Shown here piece after piece: positions 1 through 8,080 of a DNA stretch of 64,000 bases. The stretch covers positions 1,364,001-1,428,000 of the forward strand of contig JAHLMK010000006.1 in the NCBI GenBank assembly GCA_019915135.1. The letters run 5' to 3'. The notes beneath the pieces were generated by a model, which saw only the letters and a list, made by a program, of their open reading frames with translations, was not told the origin of the DNA and ran no database searches. This DNA comes from Strobilurus pachycystidiatus (taxonomy: Eukaryota > Basidiomycota > Agaricomycetes > Agaricales > Physalacriaceae). Every line of letters begins with the position of its first letter. Positions within the stretch are counted from its first letter, which is position 1. Position numbers and translations under genes: made by a program.

Positions 1-561
1 GTGGAAATCGACATTCCCTCGAATGATGACAGCAGGAGGGAGTTCCTCGGCCACTGATTCCATTGCGTCAGGCGAACGTGAAAAGAAATAAAAGGGATGG
101 GCGCACCAGGAGGCAACAGGAGTGCCCAGGCACATACGGCCAACGCGCAGGAAGTTTCACTGCCCTGGGACGGAACGAGCGAAAGACGTCGCCACGCCGG
201 CGGAGGAAGGAACTCGACGTCCTTCACAAGAACGAGTGCGGCGCGCAGAAGAGTAAACTAAAAAGGAAAACGCACCCACGACCCCAGACGTCCAGTCAAA
301 CAATCCCGGCGCGGAATAAATCAACAAACTTACCAAGGCCAGCCACTCCGACGACGACAAGGACTCTAGTCCGAACGAATTATTATTCGTCAATCCATCG
401 TCGACGGCGACGATACATCGTATCCACTCCTCCAGAACGAGGCCCGGGATTCGCGCAGGGCGCGCGTTGATGCGAAAGCCGCGATGATTGACAACCAGGA
501 CGGCGTCAGACGGCGCGGCTGTCGAACGACGCGTGATCAGAGCAAGCAGGGAGGTGGGCAT
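1..561 (-). CDS. Antisense spliced gene inside L element, partial copy
   Basis: Second copy of the predicted three-exon gene at 26375-27133. By alignment the exons lie at 334-561, 138-257 and 1-45, on the strand opposite to L transcription; the rest of exon 3 is beyond the window. The exon 1 reading frame is identical in translation to the other copy, and the gtaagt and gtatgt splice donors are preserved. I do not recognise the protein. See the complete copy for the splice model and doubts. Confidence 0.45.
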
Positions 562-723
562 CGTTGCGGGGCGTAGGAGAGTGGTTCTGGGGACCTTCTC
601 CAGGGTGGCGCCATTATAACTGCGCGCGCAAGCGCTCGTTCCCGCACCCAATCTCTGGGACTTCTGGGATATCAGCAATAGGCTTTCAAGAAGCGCACCT
701 GGGTCCAGAGAATAGACTCACTT

Positions 724-793
724 GAATGATTCTGCAGATCATTCCGCGAGACCCTGGGATCTGTACCTCAGATGGATATCTGAGGGTACAGAT
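724..793 (+). repeat. Twin hairpins in L interior
   Basis: Two adjacent inverted repeats: 724-730 pairs with 738-744 (7 bp), and 759-773 pairs with 778-793 (15 bp with one bulged G and a GGAT loop). The same sequence occurs in the second L copy just right of N1. A packaging or dimerisation signal is possible but is inference only. Confidence 0.6.
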
Positions 794-1285
794 ATGGGGT
801 CTTGAGCACTCAGATGGGGGTTTTGACTCGCAGGGAGTCCTGATTGCCCGGAGAGGACACAACTACGGTACCGAGCGCGTGGCGCGGGTACTGTTCTGAG
901 CTCGGGGAGCTCGAACGACGAAATCATGACCGATGCCGGCGGCAATGAAAAAATCGATTTCTGTACGATCAAAGGCGCATTCTCGAGGACATCTCAGGAC
1001 GAGTATCGAAAATATACGCCACACAAAATCGATCACGTGACCCGGACAACAAAAACATCGTCTTTACGATACAAACACTTCTGTCTACTCAGAATTTCCT
1101 CCGAACGCGTCTTCATCGAGGAAAACGCGTCTCGGCCCTCCCGTAGCAGGTTCCGAGCCATCACGCCCTCCGCCGCGACTACACTTTTGCTCTAACAAGG
1201 CTCAGGGAGCCTTGTAGAAAGCATCGACGCGACCGTAGGAGCCCATAAAGAAGATCACTCATTCGTTTCTCGGGACGAGAAACTT

Positions 1286-1298
1286 AAAAAGGGGATAT
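1286..1298 (+). promoter_or_regulatory. Polypurine tract of L element
   Basis: A-rich then G-rich run (aaaaaggggata) directly before the LTR start tgtcatga. This is the usual place for plus-strand priming. The chromovirus has a matching tract (agaggggata) before its own 3' LTR, which begins with the same eight bases. Confidence 0.75.
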
Positions 1299-2148
1299 TG
1301 TCATGATGTGGCCTCACCGTAGATCAAGACCCTCCACTTTGGTCACACTTTGGCGTCCTGACACTACGGCTACACGAACCAGCACCACACCGGAAGATGC
1401 CGAGAGATATGTCAAGGGGTTGAGAGTTCGATCCCTTATGGCGACAGAACCGGGATCCTGAAGTTCCGCCCTTGTCGGGCTTCCCGCCCTCCCGGATACA
1501 CTTTGGAGCGAGCACACATGGTGTAAGACACCCCGGGAATATACTTAGGCCGCGTGAGTCAGGCGGGAGTCGGTACCCGACCAAACCCGCCTTCCCGACC
1601 AATGGGCGGTCATCGATCTGTCGGGCGGTCATCGGGATGACGGGATCTCCGTCATCCGCAGCGTCGGACCACTCCCGACGCATCGGGAGTATGTGGTAGA
1701 AGCTTCGAGAAGAGGAACAATGAGCAAGCATGGGATTAGTATAAATACAGAGACAACGCTGTACTAGCTACTCAGACTTCGTCCTTAACCAGTTTTCCCC
1801 CATACAACTCCGTTGGGCACTCTGAGCTCTCCGTGGTAGGACTCACCCACATGTCTCCCTTCGATACCTCCGTCAACGTCGTTGACTCCGACGAGAGAAG
1901 GCTCCCCGACGCCACACCTGGGACTAGGTCCGACGGCGAGCCTTGTACCTTGGGATTAGGTTCCTACGGTATCTCGGTCTCTGACCAGATGGATGTGCGA
2001 CCATCGAGGGACCCTACGACTGGTACAGCACGACCAGTCGAGCACAATACGAGGATGTACGTGGTACGCTCGCAGGAAAGCTATGGGTTGACTACAGGGG
2101 TAGTCTCTCATGAGCGAGTCCATGTCACGGCGGGACCAGGTCGTAACA
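1299..2148 (+). repeat. 3' LTR of L element (850 bp)
   Basis: Begins TG and ends CA; same length (850 bp) as the LTRs at 18114-18963 and 35013-35862, which lie in opposite orientation. It contains a TATA box (1740-1747) and, about 34 nt downstream, the 12-base self-primer complement agacttcgtcct (1774-1785). An open frame starts in the R-U5 part at about 1833 and stays open to the LTR end. A CCCGACCAAT block near 1590 is shared with the chromovirus LTR. Confidence 0.9.
1740..1747 (+). promoter_or_regulatory. TATA box of L LTR
   Basis: tataaata, in the orientation that gives L sense transcripts. The expected start is near 1774, where the self-primer sequence begins. Confidence 0.6.
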
Positions 2149-2170
2149 CACGCTGACCTCGTGATGGTGG

Positions 2171-2602
2171 TTACCGTGGATGATTGTGAAGCGTTGATGA
2201 GCGGTGAGCGGGAGGAGACAAGGCAGACCGTCTTTGTGTCCGACTCGGTAGCGCAAACTGAGAGTCTTCAGCGGCGCCTTGACAAAATTTGTACCGTTCC
2301 AACGCTTGGGAGAAGTGAGCGGATGGGCAAGCAAATATAGGAGAGCAATGTACCTTCATGTCGTGGCATGGTAGTGATTCGTGTCGACGAACAGTACATT
2401 CTGCGCACTTCATTTGCGTGGGATGGCATTTGCTGCAACAATAGAGAGCAGCGATATCTTGGAGAGAGGACATTTGGGTGTCGTCTCCGTCGGTTGTCAA
2501 AGCGGTAGGTGTTGAAATGCCCTGGCACCTGCAAGTGGCAATGGGACATCCTCCTCGACCCTGGCCCCGGATAGACTCATTCAGATATTCCCCGCGGTAC
2601 AC
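2171..2602 (-). pseudogene. Cysteine-cluster fragment, possibly N-terminus of a KDZ-type transposase gene
   Basis: The 143-aa minus-strand frame has a CxxC pair, then CAEC, then a His and a PCH motif spaced like the CxC2-like cysteine cluster found at the N-terminus of fungal KDZ (Kyakuja-Dileera-Zisupton) transposase genes. Nothing of the transposase core follows; the L LTR begins 22 bp beyond the end of the frame, so the gene would be truncated there. A further minus frame at 2621-2989 could be an upstream exon, but no splice junction joining them is convincing. A random frame or an unrelated zinc-binding protein are real alternatives. Confidence 0.3.
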
Positions 2603-2989
2603 GGGGAATTGTAGCTTGTGTTAACTCCCACCCATTGATGCAGTTTGTGTATCTATTATTGATGAGCTCAATAACACGACACAAACAGTTGAAATCACAC
2701 TTTGGGGCGCTTGTGGGTAGGCGCATTGGAACTTTCGCGCGTTCAAAATCTCGTACACTCGCGTCACCATTGGAGGAGTGGAGAAGGAATCTCGCAAATC
2801 GCTGTCATTGTCAAACATGTCATGTGGCGTAAAGGGAGAAGATATCGCAACCCGACCAATCCCAATAATCAAACCAGAACGTGGAATAAGGACGCCATCG
2901 ACATTCAGGCAATATGTCCGCGTAGGAACAACAATGCGCGCGACAGGTTTGTGGCGGTGTATCTTAAGAGGTTTGCTCTTGTCTCGCAT

Positions 2990-4200
2990 GACGGATGGTG
3001 GGCGGAAGGGACCTGCACAAGTCTGACTAGATTCCCAAGGGTATTACCGAGTAGATGCCAAAGGGTACCCCCTTTGACGTTTGGCAATTCTCTGGCGTCT
3101 GAGGCAAAGCAGGACCCCAGACTCCAATTATGTCTTGACCTGCCTCAATTATAAAAGACGTTGTATTGACTTGTAGGGACCAGTCACTTTTTGCCACCAT
3201 GCCCAGTTGTATTTCTCAGTATATTCTTGACGCAACCAGCGGCGAGTCGGTTGTTTCTCCAGCTCCAGACATAGGAGGAATCCAGCCAGTATTGTGAGTG
3301 GATCAAATGCAAATGTCATTGTCGTCATGCTATTAGACTAACTCCGATTCAGCAACCAGGTAGTGCGGTTGAGTCATGGACAGTACCAAGATATTCTTGA
3401 CAAAGTGGAATCCCTCACCCGCGTCATTGCCAATGCGCCAACTTGGAGTTGCAAGGACTATCTCTTTGCTTGGTTCAAGCACTGGTTTCTGATGTATCCG
3501 CACGACCGCAAACAGCGAGAGACGGTAGACCCGTTGCAAAGTAACCGCCATCCTTGAATTGCCTGTCAATTTCTCATTGTTCCCAAGGAAATCACCCTTG
3601 TTTTGACACGTTTGGTGCGTCAGACGTGCGATAGTTGCCGCAAGGAGAGGAACATGTGTCAGAAGTTGGGACTGGGATTCGCAAGGGCTGGGGTTCCGAT
3701 GGTGGAGCGAGTGGATATCTTCAAGAAGTGGGTTAGAGAGGATTTTAAACACCCAGATGGGTATCCACTGTATCTCTGTTGAATAACCAGGCGCAATGAG
3801 CGCCTCGGATTGTGTCCTCAAAGATTAAATTTGTTTGCTCTTCCAAAAAGGAAAGTTCTGCACTATGGCTACAACAGCTCGATGTGAGGGTGCCTGACAG
3901 CGAGGGGATTCGCGTGCAGGGCGTCGTGAGGAGCAAATGGCAAAGCTGTGTGGGCGCTGCTCTCTGATCTAGTGGTAGAAAGAAAGAGGAGGGGCAAATG
4001 ATGAAACACAAAGAAGGAACCACGTGGAGAGGTCTAGGCCTTGAGTTGTTTGAATCAAAGGATCACGCCAAGCTAGCAACCATGTCGGAACAGGAAACAC
4101 CAGTCGGATATATTTTTGACGTTGTACCTACTGGGCTGAGCTGAATACACTAAACACCATACACTTACTACAGAACCGGAACATACAGACAAAGAAAGTA
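2990..4200. other. No gene supported
   Basis: Several open frames of 60-160 codons exist on both strands (for example 3333-3821 minus), but none has recognisable motifs or a convincing exon structure. I see no LTR ends, TIRs or tandem repeats here. Confidence 0.4.
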
Positions 4201-4237
4201 AACCGACAAAACACCGTACACGAAGAAGGAAAGAAAG

Positions 4238-4770
4238 CTAAACATGGTCCTCGAACTCCTTCAACATTCTATTGGCCCGCTCCAGGAAATCAGCTGAGAT
4301 GGAGGAGTGCCTGCGCTTCTTGACAGGAGATGAGCTTCCGTCCGAGGGAGAGCAGTTGCAGCGTTTGAAACTCTTAGCGCCGCAACCTTTGGGCGGGTTG
4401 AGATTGGACATGTCAACAGTATCTTCATTGAAAGTAAGCAATAATGATGATGTGAGTTAGCATATAACGCACCTGCAGCCCGCCCTTCTCAATGCACTCA
4501 CACAAGTCCTTCTCCATTTCTTGGTGCTGCACCTTCGAACGCCCTTTGCCCTCTGATGGGTGAAGCTCAATGCTCAGAATCTACCTTCATGCATTGCCAT
4601 TTAGAGGCTCAAAAATATCTGACTGCAACCAATAGTGGAGAATTTGTCGGAGATGGACGTAGGCGGTGAACATATACCCATGTGTGTGGTCCTTGTTGAC
4701 GCCGGCAATAATATCGGGGTCAGGGAGAGCATAGCCAGATTTGACACTCGAGACTTGAACGGTGTCAGCA
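4238..4770 (-). CDS. Hypothetical spliced gene, C-terminal exons
   Basis: Three minus-strand coding blocks look like real protein. The first starts at 4770 after a ttag acceptor and runs to about 4625 (contains SGYALPDPDIIAGV). The second, 4473-4580, is 36 codons, ends at a gtgcgt donor and is rich in charged residues. The third, 4238-4422, is Ser- and Lys-rich, contains KKRRHSS and ends in a stop at 4238-4240. The phases of the second and third blocks do not join cleanly with the GT-AG sites I found, so either a junction is wrong or the gene has decayed. I do not recognise the family. The chromovirus inserted about 120 bp further right, upstream of this gene. Confidence 0.4.
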
Positions 4771-4901
4771 CTAACTTAACCACAGGGCTAAACCAGGCAC
4801 TATACAGTCAATCTAACTAAAGAGAAGAGCGAGTATCAAGTCAAGAAGATCTGGCTAGGCCAGGTGTATAGACAAAATTGAAGCTACAGACTACACAGTA
4901 A

Positions 4902-4906
4902 CCTAC
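4902..4906 (+). repeat. Target site duplication, left (cctac)
   Basis: cctac here and at 10891-10895 flank the two ends of the chromovirus exactly. This is a 5-bp duplication typical of Ty3/Gypsy integrases. Confidence 0.95.
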
Positions 4907-5183
4907 TGTCATGACTTGACTGCGCCACCGACGCCTAGCCGATCGAAGGCGACGCCTGCGCGGGCGGGAGCAACGGTATCGCGCCCATCGTCGGGATCTA
5001 TCCGACGGCCGTCCGACGGTAGCACATGGTGGCGGAGCTCGGCCGACGGGAAAGCGGGATCGGGCGGGATAGGGCGCGCTCCCGACCAATCACGGGCGGG
5101 ATGGCGCGATGACTCGTGCGATGACTCGGGAATGAGTCAGAGGGGCGCACCCGCGCCCATCGGGCGTCGGGCGTCGGGAACTG

Positions 5184-5190
5184 TATAAAA
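5184..5190 (+). promoter_or_regulatory. TATA box of chromovirus LTR
   Basis: tataaaa, 35 nt upstream of the self-primer sequence at 5219-5228. In the 3' LTR the equivalent taa is the stop codon of the pol frame. Confidence 0.65.
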
Positions 5191-5218
5191 GAGTCAGTAG
5201 TCAGTAGAGTAGTTCTTC

Positions 5219-5228
5219 AGAGAACCGT
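5219..5228 (+). promoter_or_regulatory. Self-primer at predicted 5' end of transcript
   Basis: agagaaccgt is perfectly complementary to acggttctct at 5328-5337. In Tf1-like elements the 5' end of the mRNA folds back onto the primer binding site and primes first-strand synthesis instead of a tRNA. Position after the TATA box and position of the partner 2 nt after the LTR both fit. Confidence 0.65.
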
Positions 5229-5327
5229 TGTCTTTCCCCCGGGATTCAATACACCACCCTTTACACCGCTCTCCAGTCGTTGCCTCGTGCGCCCTCGCTA
5301 TAGACGAATAGGCCCGACGCTGACAAT

Positions 5328-5337
5328 ACGGTTCTCT
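5328..5337 (+). promoter_or_regulatory. Primer binding site (self-priming type)
   Basis: acggttctct lies 2 nt after the 5' LTR and pairs over 10 bp with 5219-5228. The usual tRNA-type TGG start is absent at the LTR edge. Confidence 0.65.
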
Positions 5338-5360
5338 CCCCTTTCGACGACCCAACGACT

Positions 5361-6461
5361 ATGAGCACCAAAGACGCCCCCATGGCCCCGGCCACCGAGC
5401 CCACCAACGAGCAGAGAGAGCTGCATAGCATGTTCAGTGGCATAGGGACGGCCCTCGACAATCTGAACCAGCGCATCACTACCATCGCGCAGGACGAAAT
5501 CAACAGGAGCCACGAGGTGGCGAACCTCCACGCTCAACTTCTTCAGCGTATCAGCGAGCTCAGCGGCGTCCAGCTGGCCGCGTCCCAAGCACAGGCGCAA
5601 GCCGCGCAACATCGCGCATCCAAGGCGCGCTTCGGGACCCCGGCCAAGTTTAGCGGGAAGTCGGACGGCATCGAGCCGTTCTTCTCCCAACTCCACATCC
5701 TCTTCGCCTCCGAACCTCGAGCCTACGAGACCGCGCGCAACAGAGTGTTCGCCGCGCTATCGTACATGACCGAGGGGCCCGCTGTTATCAAATGGGCCAG
5801 CACGCAGACCGCCCTCTACGAGAAAGGAGAGGAGCCATACCTGACTTATACGGACTTCAAGGACGCCTTGAAAAGAGCCTTCAGAGGGACCAACTCGAAG
5901 ACGATCGCCCAGGAGGAGATCAAGAAATTGAAACAGAAGAAAGGACAGGACGCCCAGTCCTTCTTCATCGACTTCGAAGAGTACAAAGCCGACACAGGTT
6001 TCAACGACGATGCCCTCATCTCCCTCCTACGCCACCAGCTGGACTCCTCTCTGGTTGAACGCATCACCGAAATGGAGAATATCCCCGAGACCTACGATGC
6101 GTACAAGAAGTTCGCCACTCGATTCGACGCTAATCGAGGCACGGCCCCCACCCAGGGATACAAGAACCCTGCCCCCTTCGTTTCCAAAAACTTCCCGCGT
6201 CCTAGTACTACGACAGTAATCAACAATCCCCCAGCCACCGGAATCACCTACGGAGGAAAAGGCGAACCCATGAGCATTGACAGAACGCGAGGCGCGGCCT
6301 CGTTAAAATGCTACAACTGCGGGAAATCCGGGCACTTCGCGAGGAATTGCACGGAGAGACGCGAATCCGTCAAGGGACTCGTAGAAGGTCTTAGCAACGA
6401 AGAACGAGAGGATCTCGCTCAGACGCTGCAGGAGCAGGGTTTTGGCGCGGGACTGGAGTGA
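5361..6461 (+). CDS. gag: Chromovirus Gag polyprotein
   Basis: 366-aa nucleocapsid and capsid precursor that packages the element RNA into virus-like particles in the cytoplasm. The N-terminus is Gln- and Ala-rich with coiled-coil character (about residues 20-95). The middle (about 95-250) resembles the retrotransposon Gag domain (GIEPFFSQLHILFAS onward). A CCHC zinc knuckle, CYNCGKSGHFARNC, lies near residues 317-330 and binds RNA. The ATG at 5361 is the first good start after the primer binding site. The frame ends at TGA 6459-6461, 16 nt after a GGGTTTT slippery site that shifts some ribosomes into the protease frame. Gag itself appears intact. Confidence 0.9.
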   Translation: MSTKDAPMAPATEPTNEQRELHSMFSGIGTALDNLNQRITTIAQDEINRSHEVANLHAQLLQRISELSGVQLAASQAQAQAAQHRASKARFGTPAKFSGKSDGIEPFFSQLHILFASEPRAYETARNRVFAALSYMTEGPAVIKWASTQTALYEKGEEPYLTYTDFKDALKRAFRGTNSKTIAQEEIKKLKQKKGQDAQSFFIDFEEYKADTGFNDDALISLLRHQLDSSLVERITEMENIPETYDAYKKFATRFDANRGTAPTQGYKNPAPFVSKNFPRPSTTTVINNPPATGITYGGKGEPMSIDRTRGAASLKCYNCGKSGHFARNCTERRESVKGLVEGLSNEEREDLAQTLQEQGFGAGLE

Positions 6462-6481
6462 AGAGCGAGTCTTCCAGTCCC
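6437..6481 (+). promoter_or_regulatory. Programmed -1 frameshift signal between gag and pol
   Basis: The heptamer G GGT TTT at 6437-6443 sits in the correct phase (X XXY YYZ) of the gag frame. After a 5-nt spacer, a 9-bp perfect stem follows: 6449-6457 pairs with 6473-6481, with a 15-nt loop. The protease frame is exactly -1 to gag and is open across the site. All three elements match the known architecture of retroviral and retrotransposon -1 frameshifting. Confidence 0.8.
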
Positions 6482-7249
6482 CCTTCCTCGGGTCCATGGA
6501 CCAATCGATTCAGTAGTCTACTTGTTGAAGCCAGTGACAGTAGTAACGAACAATCCGATCCCATGGACTTCGACGAACCAAAACCCTCGCGTGAAAGAAA
6601 GAACAAAATAGCCAAAAAGGGAAGTTCGCGGATCAAACCCATCAAGCACGTCCGCGGGACCCTCCCTTTCATCTGGCACAAAATGCAGGTTAACCCCCGC
6701 CAAGCTCTCAAAGTACTCCGGAAATACGCTCGGACTGATAGGGAGTCCGAGGTCACCCAGGAGGCGGTCCAGGACATCTTGGGCCTGGACTCCCGCCACG
6801 CCCAAGCAGCTATCCAGGAATTCCGACAACCTCGTCGTTGGATTCGATCTACACGCCCGGGGCGCTGTATGAAAATCCCCATCACCCTCAAATTCCTGAA
6901 TAGTGGCAAGGCCCTCACTGTGGTCGCCCTCATCGACTCCGGAGCTACCGGAGCCTATGTCAATCGAGACTTCGCCGAAAACAAAGGAATGGACACCCAA
7001 CGACTGCCACGCCCCATCGCTGTGTCCAACGTCGACGGAACCCCCAACAATAACGGGCCAATAGAGCAGATCGTGGATCTGCGGGTCGTAACCGACAACG
7101 AACACGAAGATGTTTTCACGTTCGCAGTGACTAACACCGGCGACGTCGACATTATCCTGGGATACGAATGGCTGAAAAAGCATAATCCCGAGGTCGACTG
7201 GGTCAAGGGAACCCTGGCGTTCACGAGGTGTCCGCCAGAGTGTCAATGA
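6440..7249 (+). CDS. pol: Chromovirus pol, protease portion
   Basis: Aspartic protease region entered by -1 frameshift. It matures the Gag-Pol polyprotein. The catalytic motif DSGA (in VVALIDSGATGAY) lies near 6934-6945, and the flap-distal ILG motif in DIILGYEWL is near 7150. A long low-complexity linker precedes it. The first in-frame ATG is about 6563, but translation is more likely by frameshift. The frame stops at TGA 7247-7249 in caa-tga-cgc. Downstream codons in the same frame continue coherently into RT, so this is a nonsense mutation (most simply CGA to TGA), not the natural end of an ORF. Confidence 0.8.
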   Translation, partial: FWRGTGVKSESSSPPSSGPWTNRFSSLLVEASDSSNEQSDPMDFDEPKPSRERKNKIAKKGSSRIKPIKHVRGTLPFIWHKMQVNPRQALKVLRKYARTDRESEVTQEAVQDILGLDSRHAQAAIQEFRQPRRWIRSTRPGRCMKIPITLKFLNSGKALTVVALIDSGATGAYVNRDFAENKGMDTQRLPRPIAVSNVDGTPNNNGPIEQIVDLRVVTDNEHEDVFTFAVTNTGDVDIILGYEWLKKHNPEVDWVKGTLAFTRCPPECQ

Positions 7250-8080
7250 CGCCAGGCTCGCCGCGTATGGCGAGAAGAAGATGAAGAAGATCTCGAGGAG
7301 GGAGATCAAATTCTAGTCGTGAAGATGTGGGACGTCCCGCAGAATCGGTACGGGCAAAGAAAGCTCGACGCGGAACGAATCCGCGCTTTCGCCACTAAAT
7401 CGACCCAGTTAGCGGGGGACCAAGCAAAAGCTAAGGGCGAGGCGCCCTTAGAAGAACTCGTTCCCCCGCAATATTTAGAGGAATTCCGACGGGTGTTCGA
7501 GAAAACCGAGTTCGATCGGTTGCCGGAGCGTAGGAAGTGGGACCACGCTATCGAACTTAAACCCGACGCAACGGAGTTCAAGGGGAAGATATACCCCCTC
7601 GCCCCCTCCGAACAGGTGGAACTCGACAAGTTCATCGAAGAACACCTCCAGTCAGGGAGAATCCGCGTCTCCAAATCCCCCTACGCCTCTCCATTCTTCT
7701 TCGTCAAGAAGAAAGACGGGCGCCTCCGCCCCATCCAAGACTATCGCCAGCTCAACACCATGACGGTGAAGAACTCGTACCCCCTTCCCCTCCTCTCCGA
7801 CGTCCTTCACAAACTACGAAACGCGAAGCTGTTTTCTAAACTGGACGTTCGGTGGGGATACAACAATGTCCGCATCGTCGAAGGCGACGAACATAAAGCC
7901 GCCTTCATCACCAACCAAGGACTCTTTGAGCCTCTAGTCATGTTCTTTGGACTAACGAATAGTCCGGCGACATTCCAGACCATGATGAACGACCTGTTCC
8001 ACGATTTGATCTTGCGCGGCAAGGTGATCGTATACATGGACGACATCCTGGTGTTCACCGAGGGCATCGATGAACATTGA
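7250..8080 (+). pseudogene. pol: Chromovirus pol, reverse transcriptase portion (bounded by two TGA codons)
   Basis: Reverse transcriptase palm and fingers: the conserved KKKDGRLRPIQDYRQLN, SKLDVRWGYNNVRI and FGLTNSPATFQ segments, and the catalytic YMDD near 8034. It copies the element RNA into cDNA in the particle. The frame is the same as the protease upstream and the RNase H-integrase downstream, but is closed off by TGA at 7247-7249 and at 8078-8080 (cat-tga-cag). Both are followed by C and both could come from CGA by a single C-to-T change, consistent with deamination at CpG. Without read-through or repair, no full Pol can be made. Confidence 0.85.

Larger units (their letters stand above)
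1..2148 (+). mobile_element. L-family LTR retrotransposon, partial copy (3' part with 3' LTR)
   Basis: This segment is the reverse complement of the interior plus LTR of the complete L element at 18114-35862: position 1 pairs with 26935, and the match runs to 2148 apart from the N1 insertion. The window edge cuts off its 5' part. The interior (1-1298) encodes no recognisable reverse transcriptase, integrase or protease, so the family looks non-autonomous. Orientation is set by a polypurine tract before 1299 and a TATA box inside the LTR, both on the + strand. Because this copy lacks N1, it supplies the empty site for that insertion. The left TSD lies outside the window. Confidence 0.9.
4907..5325 (+). 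repeat. 5' LTR of chromovirus (419 bp)
   Basis: Starts tgtcatgact and ends gctgaca. TATA box at 5184-5190, with the transcript start expected near 5219. By eye, and through the translated frames crossing it, I find no difference from the 3' LTR. Confidence 0.95.

Noticed and set aside
63..470. Plus-strand 135-codon frame in L interior as a sense Gag
   Set aside because: It is the complement of the antisense spliced gene, with no knuckle and extreme Arg/Thr composition.
6458..6460. Independent start of the protease ORF at GTG
   Set aside because: Non-ATG initiation here is unlikely; the frameshift cassette just upstream explains entry into this frame.
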